Shown here piece after piece: positions 10,976-22,112 of a DNA stretch of 64,000 nt. The translations under genes and the position numbers were made by a program. How positions within the stretch are numbered: the first letter of the stretch is position 1; every line of letters starts with the position of its first letter. Location: contig JARVKI010000055.1 in NCBI GenBank assembly GCA_036674765.1, positions 1 through 64,000 of the forward strand, written 5' to 3'. This stretch comes from Seiridium cupressi. Its lineage: Eukaryota > Ascomycota > Sordariomycetes > Amphisphaeriales > Sporocadaceae. Under the pieces are notes generated by a model that saw only the letters and a program-made list of their open reading frames with translations, was not told where the DNA came from and did no database searches.

Positions 10976-12264
10976 ATGCGAGCGCTCTCTCTTCTTTCCG
11001 CAGCCTGCGTTGGAGTTCTAGCAGCTGCCATTCCTATAGCAGAACGGGACACGACCTACGTCGGCTACCTGGTGTCAACCTTTACCGATGCAGACCCCCA
11101 AGTGCAGCAGTATCTGTCCAATGGGAATAGCGCATATAGCTTCAGGTTTCTGAATAATGGCACCCCCATCCTGGCTTCGACCGTAGGCACGAAGGCAGTG
11201 AGAGATATCTTTCTTGCTACCAACACCGCAAGATCAGAATTCTACTTGCTCGCCACCGGTGAAACTCCCTGCCCCACCATGCAATATAATTCCCGTGTGC
11301 TGATTTGTGCTACTAGACCTCGATATCAATGCCTCTGGTTTCTCCTGGGACGCAGCTACGCGTACTGGATCCCGCGGCATTGTAGTGTGGAAGTCAACCG
11401 ACCTCGTCACTTGGTCCGCCTCAAGCCTTGTCACGGTCGAGACCTCCACAGCAGGCATGGTGGTATGTACAGAAAATCGTTTTGTTCTCAACTTCTCTAC
11501 GATATTAATGGACGGCTGACCTGTTGTTATAGTAAGTACTATACGTATTATTTCGCTTTCAGTGTATTCGAGATATGATGATTTCGCCATTTCTGTCTTT
11601 CGTAATCGGAACAAACCCAGAACAAAAACGTGAATGGGGGCTTTCCACAAATTGAAGGGGGAAATCGAAAGACTGACGTGTTTTTTTGCTACGCAGATGG
11701 GCGCCGTCAGCAGTTTGGGATGATGCGACCTCACAGTACTACGTTTTCTGGTCCTCACGACACTACTCGTCGTCCGACACAGATCACACCGGGACTGCGA
11801 CCTTGGACAAGATCCGTTATGCAACGACACAGGATTTCGAGACCTTCAGCGCGCCGGCTGACTACGTTGCGCTCAGCGACACACCGCTTATCGACCAAGA
11901 ATTTCAATATCTGGGCACGGCAGGCAGTTACGCCAGATTCTTGAAGAACGAGACAACGCTGCAGGTGTACGAAGAAATAAGCACGGACGGGCTCTTCGGG
12001 ACCTGGACCAGAGTCGGTGGATATGTGACGACGGACAGTCCCAGGGAGGGCCCGGCGAGTTTCCAGGATAACACGACGCCGGACTTATATCATCTATGGC
12101 TGGACAATTATACCGAATATGTACCTTACGAGAGTACCAGCATAACGACCGGAGTATGGGCTGCGGAGAGTGTGTCTGGGTTCCCGACTGGGTTGAAGCA
12201 TGGGAGTGTGACTCCGTTAACGCAGACTGAGTATGATACGATCGCTGCGAAATATCCTTCGTAG
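10976..12264 (+). CDS. Secreted glycoside hydrolase, GH43-like
   Basis: Exons are 10976-11258, 11317-11461 and 11697-12264, giving 331 aa. A signal peptide covers about residues 1-18 ([18 protein letters not shown]). The mature part shows the five-bladed-propeller pattern of fungal GH43-like enzymes: [50 protein letters not shown], a [11 protein letters not shown] block, and EGPASF with LYHLWLDNY. The family acts on arabinan or xylan side chains outside the cell; the exact substrate cannot be read off. Intron 1 (58 nt) is ordinary. The second interruption (11462-11696) only restores the conserved M-V-W-A-P if it is spliced as a nested twin intron. Without that, the frame is lost at this motif. 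The gene ends at TAG 12262-12264. Confidence 0.88.
11462..11696 (+). other. Putative [D1,2] stwintron in the GH43 gene
   Basis: An internal intron (11463-11532, 70 nt) starts GTATGT, has CTGAC 13-17 nt before its end, and finishes TTATAG. It sits between the first base (G, 11462) and the remaining bases (TAAGT, from 11533) of the external donor. Removing it creates GTAAGT. The external intron then ends at CGCAG (11696) with its own CTGAC about 24 nt upstream. Exon ends ATG-GT and A-TGG then give M-V-W in frame. No single GT..AG intron here gives that junction. Confidence 0.8.
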
Positions 12265-14258
12265 AATCATAAGCGGATTGTTGGTATATTGTTGAACCAG
12301 AAGCCCACTTTGGAACTTTTGGCTTGCCCTGTGGCGGCTTCGCTGTTTACACCTGCGTTACTTTCAAGTTTGATCATATTTGGGTCGCAGTTCTTCCAGT
12401 GTACCATCAGACAATACAGTGTAACCAATTTGCACATCACCAATCTCCGGCATACCCATTTCAGATCGAATATTCGATTGGCCAGTAGAAGTTGGCCGTT
12501 AATCAAACTTGTCGCGACGATGCGATCAGGCTTCAATAGAGTCCTCATCGCGCAAGTCCAAGTCTGGAAAGAAGTGCTTCCGTACACGGCCTCCCTAGTT
12601 ATGCACACTGTACTAGGAATAGCCAGCTGCTTCTACCATATGGTGATAACTTATTGACAATGGTATCCCGAGGACTCTTGTTCTGGCTTTTGCAATGTTG
12701 TTCTTCTTCTTTATTATGCTGCAAGTTGTGTTTTAGCTCGTGGGGGCGAAAGCTAATATGAAGCAGATAGTCAATGAGACATGGTATGCTCGTGCATTTT
12801 GCACTAGTCTAAGCCGTAGAACTTTGTGACGAGGCACTGATACGCGTCACTAATAAGCCAGGCGCGAAGTAGGGATAGAAATCTCCGGCCATATCACGCA
12901 GGACGGGACGTTGGCGTAAACGTGCGATTGGTACGAGGGCATCGGAAGCATTACATCGTTCTCTTCGAATTCCTTTAGCTAGTGCTAATGCTGCAACGAA
13001 TGGAGCCCATGGGAGCGTGATGCCGACTTGGCGCAGTAGACCCGGTGCAGTGTCGAGCAGAACATGGCTATTAAGCTCTCCCGGATCTAGACGGATCGCT
13101 CTTCAAACCTAAAAGTTGCGGATGGTAGCAACTCAGATTGGGTAATGGCCGTCACGGTTATCGAGGACGCATACCTACCTGCATTGCTTACTGTGCCAAA
13201 GCTCACGGGGGTGAAGTCACTTACACACTCCGTCAGAGCCAAGTTTAGACTCGTGCAGGACTGAGCTTCTGTTGGCCAGTGGCATGGCTGCGCGGTACAC
13301 AACTTCAAGCAGAGGTGCTTTTACGCAACGGCGAGAGTTGGAGGAAGGCGAGGCCACTGAACGACCGATCCCGGCGGTCAGTCGGGATGCGAAATAGACA
13401 CCGGGTAACCCCCCAAGAATTCCGGCGCCGTCTGCTGGAAAGACCCGAAAGTAGTGGGAGCGTACATGTGTAGCTCGAAACTTTGGTCTAGCCCCGCCCG
13501 GGTTCGAAGGACTTCACTGCATCAGGCAAGACGTCGACTTCAGCTCTGTTCTGCTGTTGCTGCAATGTCGAGTTCTAGATTGCACATGTGTGCTGCAACG
13601 GCCGGGATTAGGAGATCACGACGGCAAAGATGGGCCAAAGTGGCGTCACCCCGTCCCCAGCTTTTTCCCAGGTCCAATGTAAAGAAGTAACGGGCCTGTC
13701 CCTTTCCTTTCGTGCTGTTATCGGTGACGCTGTGCCCCGGAATTCTTCTTTCTGTAATTGCAATTTCCCAAGCCAAAGTCCTACTCCTTTCTTTTCCGAT
13801 AGACCTATGCATTCTGGCGGAGATCTTATTCAGAACCTCCAGCTGCTGCAACTTTCATCACGGACGCGCCACGCCTATCATCTGCTCATCTTTGCTGACC
13901 CCACCTTTCGGAAAGCGGCTTTGCCAGTGGGACGCCTCTGCTGACGGACAATCCTTTGGAGACGAGGCCCTGAATCGACGAACTGGGCGTGATCATCTGA
14001 GGCTTTCCCGCTCAAGACGCTCGACTGTGACGTTTCGCATTAGATCACCGGGTGCACAATCAAAGCCTGCAGGTTCTTGGAACCATTAGCAAGCCGGACA
14101 AAACGAAACGACGCAGTGTTGTGCCCGTCGCCAGCTTTTTGCGAGCCAGGAACCATCCTATTTTAACTCATTTGGAACATCCTCCATTCCCAGTGGCACC
14201 CTTTAGCAGTCTCGCCCGCTAAGCTGGGACTCCCCCGTCCCCACAACAAGCTCATCAA
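12265..14258. other. Intergenic, no supported gene
   Basis: About 2 kb without a convincing frame. Small frames at 12289-12657 and 13454-14089 lack domains, and those on opposite strands overlap. The last few hundred bases are pyrimidine-rich and are probably the promoter and leader of the FHA-RING gene. Confidence 0.5.
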
Positions 14259-16133
14259 ATGTTTACACAACCGGCGCCTCCGTCTACTACAGGCCTCATA
14301 TCGCCTGCTACCGACCTTGCAGCGTCGCCGCCTCCTCACTCGGGCTCTAGAGGAAGCAGGCTGAGAGGATTCAGCTATCTGCGAAGCTACACGCAAAACC
14401 ACTTGCTGTCGCGTGACAGTGGTGTCAGTGCCCAGAGTAGTGCATCGGGCGCTGCCTCGGGGTCATCCTCACAACACCCACCACTCACACGAGCAGCTAC
14501 CCACTCGGCGATTAGTGTTAGCGGGAGAAGACGCTCACGCCAGGCGGACGATCTTCCCAGGTAACCAACTGCCAACGATCAATCATAACCGCAGAATCTC
14601 TTTTAACGCATTTCTTAGCACTTCAGGAGATCGAATCCACCGCACTACGTCAACACAGAACCCCCAAGTCAGTCACGGACTGTTGGTCGAGACCAACTCA
14701 GACTCAGACTCGGGTCGTGGGAAGAAGCATAAAACAGGTACCGAGAACGCAGAGGCGAATCAGGCCCGAACAACAGACGACGCGACCATGACGCGGACAC
14801 GCTCGGCTACGACGGGCGACTTGTCGCTGGACATGTTGCCTTCCATTCGCTTTTCGGCGCACTACGATCCCAGGTCGACCCGCCAGTCGCTGTCATTCAC
14901 CCCAATCTCACGAACATTACCGACAGGGAAAGAGAGCATCAAAGTTGGCAGATATTCGGAGAGGGAACAACAGCAAATAGTGCCAGCCAACACGCCATCG
15001 GCAGCTCCCGTCGGATTCAAGAGCAAGGTTGTCAGCCGGCGGCATTGCGAGTTCTGGCATGAAGATGGCAAGTGGTACATAAAAGATGTGAAGAGTTCAT
15101 CGGGGACCTTTTTAAATCACATTCGCCTGAGCCCTCCTGGCAACGAATCTAAGCCGTACGTTGTCAATGATGGCGACATTGTACAGCTCGGCATCGACTT
15201 CAGGGGCGGAGAAGAGATGATCTTTCGCTGTGTCAAGATGAGGATCGAGCTTAACCGGGGATGGCAAAACAAACCCAACAATTTCAAGTAAGGCAACCAC
15301 GCATCATGGGTTATGTGCAAAAACAGAAACTGACACACAGCAGCATGGCAACCCACAAGCGCCTCAGGAATTTGACTTCGACGGATGCTAGTGCGCCCCA
15401 TGCTCAAGACTGCTCAATATGTCTAAATGCTATTGCTGTAAGTCTCCCTACCAGCGTATACCGCCTCAGAACGCTACTAGGTACTAATGAACCTCAGCCA
15501 TGTCAATCCCTCTTTGTGGCGCCGTGTAGTCACACCTGGCACTACAAATGCATCCGGGAACTGCTGCTGGGCCCATCGCACCCGATATTTACGTGTCCAA
15601 ATTGCAGGGCTGCAGCAGATCTGGATGCGGATATTGAAGAACCGGACGAGGACTGGCAACAGCTCGACGACTCTGGCGCTGAGGACATAAATATGGAATC
15701 AGCCAGTCCCCCGGAAGCCCCGACAAACAATGAGGGTGAGACGAATCGCAACCCTTCAGTGGGTGCTGCAGAGGAGCCCCCCTCGCAAGTTGCGTCCGCA
15801 GATGGCGAGGCAGGCGATATTACTATGATGCTTGACCATGCCCCCACAATACAGGACCCCCTACCAAGACCAGAAGCATCAAGCCCTGTGCCTATACCAC
15901 GAACAAGTCCCACAGCGGTCAACGGCTCGAACAGTTCGACAAACACGAGACGCACGCCGTCACCACCGAATAGGGGTACGATTATTCACGAGGGCCCCCT
16001 AACGCCAAGAAATGACGCTGGGCCATGGGTTTTCGATGGCGATGCCGGACGCGCTTCACAGGACATTTCGAGGCCTGGTGCAATGGTCAATTTAGATGCG
16101 GCTGCAACCCAAATAGAGTCGAGCGCGAGATAG
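14259..16133 (+). CDS. FHA-RING E3 ubiquitin ligase (Dma1/Dma2 type)
   Basis: Four exons: 14259-14560, 14619-15287, 15344-15437 and 15498-16133, giving about 566 aa. An N-terminal Ser/Gly-rich region (1-200) is followed by an FHA domain at about 205-300. The FHA shows KVGRYSE, then VVSRRHCEFWH and KDVKSSSGTFLN, the phosphothreonine-binding core. The RING is at about 346-393: C-S-I-C, then APCSHTWHYKC and TCPNC, a C3H2C2-type arrangement with every ligand present. The tail is acidic and Ser/Pro-rich. This order is that of the fungal Dma ligases, which act in spindle-position checkpoint and septin control. Introns are 58, 56 and 60 nt. The acceptor of intron 2 is a tandem CAGCAG; use of the first site would start the exon at 15341 and add one residue. 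Confidence 0.9.
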
Positions 16134-17606
16134 GATACCCCCTCGGAAAACGATACGACTGAATAGTGCTGTCCAGGTTCCGCGGCAGGTACGAACGCTT
16201 TCAGACAGTATCATGGTACGAACCTTAGCAGTATGGGTGATACGTCCCCTATCGAGACGGCATATGGATTTCGACTGGCCCATCCTCGTATGGCCTCAAG
16301 GGAGATGATAAGGTGTAGCAACTATAATTCTAGCATTCAGGCTAGTTGTGTCAGTTGCACTCATGATCTTCCACAGCAATGTGGGACTGCATATTTTCAT
16401 ATCTTGGCTTGGGTTGTTTGGGAACCAAGCGCCTTTTCCGGGAGGATACCCATTCGGGGCGTTAGGGGTCTGTTTTTACAGGATGCACCAAATCCAAGGT
16501 TGTCGCATCATAGTGATCACCTTAGGAGGTCTCTTCATGTTTCCCCTTTTCCTTTCATGAGACCCAACAGCATTGCTTTCCGTTGCATGGAATCGGAAGG
16601 CATCACAACGACGTAGAACGAATTAATCCGCATTTAACTGCAATGGGTGGGCACGACATTCGGCATTGGGTGACATGCAAAGACAACTGCAACCAAGAAT
16701 CATATGGGGGGGGGGGGACACATTCGATGTTTTTTTCTTTCTGCGAAGGGCAGAAGCAGGGTCAAGTAGATTAAGACACAGCAATCGACACATTTGACAT
16801 GACCTAAGATGTGATCCCAGACGGAAGTGTGTCTGCGCTCCTTACACCGCGCTGTTGATCCTGTTCAAAGCCAGTTATTCTGCACCATGGCTGTGTCAGA
16901 TATAATGTACCGGTTGGAGGATTGGCGAACGTCACGCTGCATGAATATCCCAAGGGCATAGGCCGATCAATGCCCAGTCGCTTGTCTTGAAACCTCCCCC
17001 GCCCCCCGATGACAGGTGGTTCAGCAATGTCTTCTTTTGAGGCTGGCTACAGGGTTGCAAATAGCATCATGGCCATTTGTGGGCGTTGCAGCGTCATCCT
17101 TGAATTCGGAACCCGAGGAAGAGGGCGGGCCGCGCCTCTGGAAATTGCAGACGGCGAGGTTCCACTGCCCTGGGAGCGAGGTCGGACCAAGCCTCAATTG
17201 CGCCAGGGACCTTGATGCTGCGTCAGCTAAGCGCAGGTTACCATGAGCATTTTTAGCAATCCTCCAAGAGTAAGCTGGCGGATGCGCGGCAGCTTGGTGA
17301 CACATTCATTATACCGATTTCCTCCCTTTCCTGTCCTCTTTCTTTAATTTCCCTCGGCATAGGAACTCTCCACTCAAATTTGTTGCGCGATTCTGTCGCC
17401 AAGGATTTCCAAACCTGGGGGACTGGGCCAAAAGTTGCTTGCTACATCGGAGCTCGTGCGAAATAAGTTCCGCCGCTACCCTTGCCTGACCTCACCGAGC
17501 TTGCTCGCACCATCTCGACCACATTCAGCCATAACGAATTGCCTCCAGCCAGCGCAGCACAGAAAACGAGCTCGTTCGAGCCCGAGTGCTCGTAATAAGT
17601 GTAGAG
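16134..17606. other. Intergenic, no supported gene; contains a 12-nt G run
   Basis: No convincing coding frame. A run of 12 G lies at 16706-16717. The final 250 bases, with CT-rich stretches, probably form the promoter of the carrier gene. Confidence 0.5.
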
Positions 17607-18829
17607 ATGTCGACGACGGCCGGGTGAGTACTCCAGCATGAATGTTGTGCGTGGAATAAGGCAAGAAAGAAAGCTGACATTGTCGCTCGAATCTAGTGCG
17701 TTTATCGCCGGCGGCATCGCGGCCTGTGGTGCCGTGACGGCCACGCATCCCTTCGAGACGGTCAAGATTAGGTACGCGATCCTATTGCGCTGCGATCCGA
17801 TGGCAAAACAAGGCTAGCGAGCATGCAACGGCTCGATGCAAACCCAGTCCAGCGTGAAGCATGGCGGCGCGCCAAGTTCGGCATTGGAGAAGGGCCAAGG
17901 CTGACGCTTCTTCCATAGAATGCAACTTCAAGGCGAACTGCAGTCCAAGGGACACCAACCACATCACTACCGCGGCCCCTTCCAGGCTGTTTCCATGATC
18001 GTGCGCAATGAGGGCATAGGGGGCATCTATCGCGGAATCGGCTGCGCGTACATCTACCAAATCCTGCTCAATGGCTGCCGTCTCGGCTTCTACGAGCCCA
18101 TGCGACATTCTCTCGCCTCGGTCATCCTGAAGGACTCGACGAAACAGAACCTCGGCATTAACATGTTCTGCGGTGCATCGTCGGGAATCATCGGCGCTGC
18201 GGCGGGAAGTCCGTTCTTCCTGGTCAAGACAAGGTTGCAGAGCTTTAGCAAGTTCGTGGCCGTTGGGACGCAGCACGAATACAAGAATGCTCTGGATGGA
18301 CTGCGGCAGATCTACGGGTCCGAGGGCATCCGGGGTCTGTACAGAGGCATGTCAGCCGCCATGATCCGGACTGGTTTCGGAAGCAGCGTGCAGTTACCGA
18401 CGTATTTCTTCGCCAAGAGGAGATTGCAAAAGCATCTGGGTATGCAGGAAGGCGCGCCGCTGCATTTGACGAGCTCGGCCGTGTCGGGATTCGTGGTCTG
18501 CTGTTTCATGCACCCGCCTGGTGAGTAGCGGTCCTCACTCATTTCATGTCTTACGTTGGGAGAGCTATGAGTGCTAACGAAAGTGACCAGACACTGTCAT
18601 GTCTCGCATGTACAACCAGAACGGAAATCTGTACAGTAATCTATTCGACTGCCTAGCCAAGACCGTCAGGACCGAAGGTTTCTTCGCCATCTACAAAGGC
18701 TTTGTGCCGCATCTGGCTAGAATATTGCCACACACTATCCTTACACTCAGTCTGGCAGAACAGACAAACAAGCTGGTCAGGAAGTTGGAGAACAGGATAT
18801 TACCTACTCCCGTGCTGAACAAGGCATAA
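17607..18829 (+). CDS. OAC1: Mitochondrial carrier, oxaloacetate/sulfate (Oac1) type
   Basis: Four exons: 17607-17623, 17697-17771, 17919-18520 and 18591-18829, giving 310 aa, a standard length for SLC25 carriers. Three repeats carry the family signature: HPFETVKIRMQ (first), SPFFLVKTRLQ (second, lacking the usual acidic residue) and HPPDTVMSRMY (third). The second-repeat form with PFFLVK and the third with D-x-V-M-S-R-M-Y-N are characteristic of the Oac1 group, which moves oxaloacetate, sulfate and related anions across the inner membrane. Each repeat has the following aromatic/Gly block (GGIYRGIG, GLYRGMS, FAIYKGF). Introns are 73, 147 and 70 nt. The first coding exon is only 17 nt. Confidence in the carrier fold is very high, and good for the Oac1 subgroup. 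Confidence 0.9.
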
Positions 18830-19060
18830 CTTGAAAAGTCCAAGCTTATCTAGCATAAGTAAAAGTGTATATAGTATTGGCATGCGAAAAAGATCTAAAA
18901 TCAGGATGAGCTTGTTTCCTTGGATTCATAGATTTGGGTGGCTGATCTGTCAGCTACATTTGCTGGAAGGCGCATGTACATAGTTTTCACTTAGAGCAAG
19001 CAAAACAGTTGAAAGATCTAAAAGAGGTCAGAAGTTAGACCATATACAGAATGCCGAGTC

Positions 19061-20377
19061 TTATCCATAGACCGATCTCTCGCATCCATAACATAACCGT
19101 CCCCTGTCACCACCTTTGTTCTTCTGCTCCCCAAGCTCTCCCCGCCACCGCTCATCGCCCACCTCATCGAGTCCTAGACCGCATAGCCCACAGTTCCCAG
19201 TCTCGCTGTTCCCGGACCGCCTTAGCTTGCCCGTAGTCCGCACAACATTCGCGACGACGCTCGGATAATTCTCCTCCACCTCGGCGAAATACCGCGCCAT
19301 TACATCGTCGATGCTGACGTCTTTGTGTGACACCACGGCCGCTGCCTTGTTGGTTGATGAGGAGATGAGCGGTGTCAGGGCAGGCGTGGTAAGACCGCTA
19401 TATATTAGTAGCTCCTTGCGAAAGAGCTCCCGGAGCGGAGAATATATCGGTATCGTGATACCGCCAGCCTTTTTTTCTATATCGCTTGGTTCCACCGCGT
19501 CTGAGGGTGCTTTAGTTGCCGGTATGCGCGGAAGTGAGAGTATTCCATCATTCACACCCCACGGCACCGCGAAGCCCCTCCCCTTGGCCGTCTCGGATAG
19601 CGTCAGCTCGGCGAGAGACGTCGTGTTGTAGCCCATCAGCAGCACGTCGCAGGACTCCCGTACCGCGGTATGCATGAGAAGATGCCGGGTAAAGAGGCGG
19701 AGGATATCAGCCCGGGATGAGGCGGACGGCAGACGCGCAAAGAGATCTGCGATCCGCTGGGAGGGCGGGAGGTCGGCATTCAGTTCAGGCAGGGCCGTCC
19801 AGTCTATCGTGTCTAGACTCGTAGCGTCTGCCAGCCCGATCTTCGTGAACCCGATCCCTCCGAACCTCGCCTTGTAGGCCTCGAGCGCTGCATTCACACT
19901 ACCGCCCCCACTTGCTGATGATGCATCGCTCAAGTCAATGTCGATGACAGCGACCAAGATCTCGAATCTGACCTTCTGGCCTCTCTCCCTCTGCTGTCTC
20001 AAGTTCTCCCACAGGATGTTCAGCAGAGCGGTGCAGCTCACGCCGCCCGGCGACAGCGCCAGGAGATACCGTTGTGTCGTGGGCGGGCCACGGCCCTCGC
20101 GCGTCTCGCGCTGGAGCTGCTCAAGGCGCTTTATGGCCTTGAGCGATACAAATGAACTGAAGCATTGTCTGTATGCGGAGTTAGTGCTTGAGTGCCGAAT
20201 GACCGTATTCCGGGCATGTGGCTTGATAGTGGGCGAGAGGGGGGAAATAGGGGGAGGGGCGGGGTTGCTGGCTTTGGATGCGACTTACGAACATACGTTC
20301 TCGCCGCGCAGGTTGTGCGCCGAGGGACTGGTCTTGCAGCGGTTGCAGAGCGGCGCCTGTGCTTCTGCGGCCGGCAT
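19061..20377 (-). CDS. NCS2: Cytoplasmic tRNA 2-thiolation protein 2 (Ncs2/Ctu2)
   Basis: Two exons on the minus strand: 20289-20377 and 19061-20168, separated by a 120-nt intron, giving 398 aa. The N-terminus has C-N-R-C and, across the splice, V-C-S-Q-C, the first zinc-like knuckle. The ATP-pyrophosphatase-like core includes YLLALSPGGVSC and LLMGYNTTSLAELTLS. The C-terminus has CGLCG and LCYGC, the second pair of Cys motifs. In yeast and animals Ncs2 pairs with Ncs6 to place sulfur on U34 of tRNA-Lys, -Glu and -Gln, fed by Urm1. A Ser/Gly-rich spacer (SASGGGS) interrupts the region after the core strand. The motifs and length fit the family well, so I regard the call as firm. Confidence 0.92.
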
Positions 20378-20793
20378 TTCGACGCTGAATGATATGACGC
20401 AGTGCTTCCAGACAGGTCAATTTCGCCTTTTAAGCTGGAAAATATGGATGTGCAGAGTTATTCTTTGATTTCGTTGTTGCAGAGGCAAAAATTCTTGACT
20501 CATCTCATCATCTGTGGGGATGGCGGTTGGGCAAGCTCAATTTTTCAGGCTTCGCATTATATGAGAACTAAATTCGCATATCCTCATGCTGCAACGTTCA
20601 CTAGCACCGAGACTTCGACTAGCGACTGATTTTGTTTCATCATTCATTTAATATCGTAGACCGTCAATGCTCGTTTCTCATTCATTATGCTCTATTCGCC
20701 TCTCTTAGTATAGCTTGCCGCTTCATGATCTAGTTAAGTGACTATAGAGATTGCCTGTAGGTGTAACGCCCAAAACCATCTGCAGTTTCCCTC
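20378..20793. other. Short intergenic gap
   Basis: The Ncs2 promoter and the 3' side of the phosphotransferase gene. No gene or element recognised. Confidence 0.5.
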
Positions 20794-22112
20794 TTACTCA
20801 TTCACATGAGCAAAAAGACACGAAAGGTCATGTTTATCGAACCAGTCGCGATCCCCTTTCCGCGCATGTACAATGATGTCCCGTCCTATCCGAGCAACCT
20901 CTTCAACCTGCTCCGGCATGCCCCATCCAGGAACAATTGTCTCGAAAGCTACAATATGACAGCCCAATTGCGCTGCAACACGGAAAGCTGCCTTCTGATC
21001 TTTCAATGCAAGCTCTTCAGCAAAACCTTGCACCATCCAGAGACCTGCGTCGATTTTCGGGTACAGCCAAAGGGCATACATCTCAGTCATCATTTGACCG
21101 ATATCTAACACGCGCGGACCAAGCTGGGCCATTTCCCAATCAATGACGAAAACAGGTATTTCGGCATCAGGCTCCATGGGGACATCTCCGATTACGATAC
21201 TGTAATATAATCGTCAGTAACGGACGGGAAATATTTGTGCTCTTGGTTAGATATCCTTACTTCCCAGTCCAGAAATCACCATGTATGGGCATTAGATCCT
21301 CCTGCATCTCCCTCTTCGCTTCGGCTCTAAACTCCTCAAAAACTTCTCTTGCCTCTTCCAAGATGTGCGGGAAGAGGTCGATACGTCGTATGAGCCAGTC
21401 GTAGTTGATAAGGAACTTGAGCTTTTGCATCGACTCGCAAGCCTCGAGTTCGGCGTACAACTTGGATTTGTGCCCTGTTGACAGTGCATCTCTTGCCTCC
21501 TTCTCAGTCTGTTGATGGAACCCCACTATCCATTGCGCAATGGCCTTGCCTAAGCGCTGAAATTGCAGGCGGTATGAAGATGGCGTGGGTGACGCGATGT
21601 TTTTGCGGATATAGGTCTTCAGATCGATGCCGTTTGGTAAATATTCCAGGATTTGCGTGTTGGACTTCTCGTCGTAAAAGTAGCACTCAGGCGTCCTAAC
21701 GATGTACTTCACCGAGTCTTGTACAACCGTGACCCAGAAATCCGCCATTGCTTTCAGGCATGCCTCCTCAATTTTCTACCAGGAATCAGCGTTGTGGGTT
21801 TGCAAGAGAAACAGACACATAAGGGAAACGGCATACGCAGCGGTCCAACGGTAGCTCGGTGTCGGGATGCGCGACCACGTATCCCTCGCCGTGTTTGACT
21901 GCGACCTCTGCCGTACCATCTTCCAGAGGCACAGTTAAGCGCGCATGGTATAGACAATTGGCTATGCCCCCGGTCAAGGGCTCTAACGAGCTTGTCGCAT
22001 ACCGCGTGTTCTCGAGAGATCTGATAACCTTTGTTCTAATCTGGTCTGGTGTCTCTGGAGCCATTGTCATCGCACTGCTCTTTGCGTTTGCGTACGTATT
22101 ACTGTGCTGCAC
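20794..22112 (-). CDS. APH-family small-molecule phosphotransferase
   Basis: Three exons on the minus strand: 21837-22112, 21261-21775 and 20794-21199, with two 61-nt introns, giving up to 398 aa. The N-lobe has LTGGIANCLYHA and an AVKHGEGY lysine strand. The catalytic loop is split by intron 2 but reads IHGDFWTGNIVIGD when spliced. It is followed by VFVIDWEMAQLGP, which supplies the metal-binding Asp. These are the Brenner-type motifs of choline/aminoglycoside/methylthioribose kinases (PF01636). The overall layout is closest to methylthioribose-kinase-like fungal proteins, but the substrate is unknown. Start 22112 is the first ATG; Met15 (22070) or Met17 (22064) would remove a poorly structured leader and may be the true start. 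Confidence 0.85.

Noticed and set aside
13495..13515. GGTTCGA-type tRNA B-box-like motif
   Set aside because: The rest of the B box does not match, and no A box or cloverleaf arms could be found around it; similar chance matches occur near 515 and 34565.
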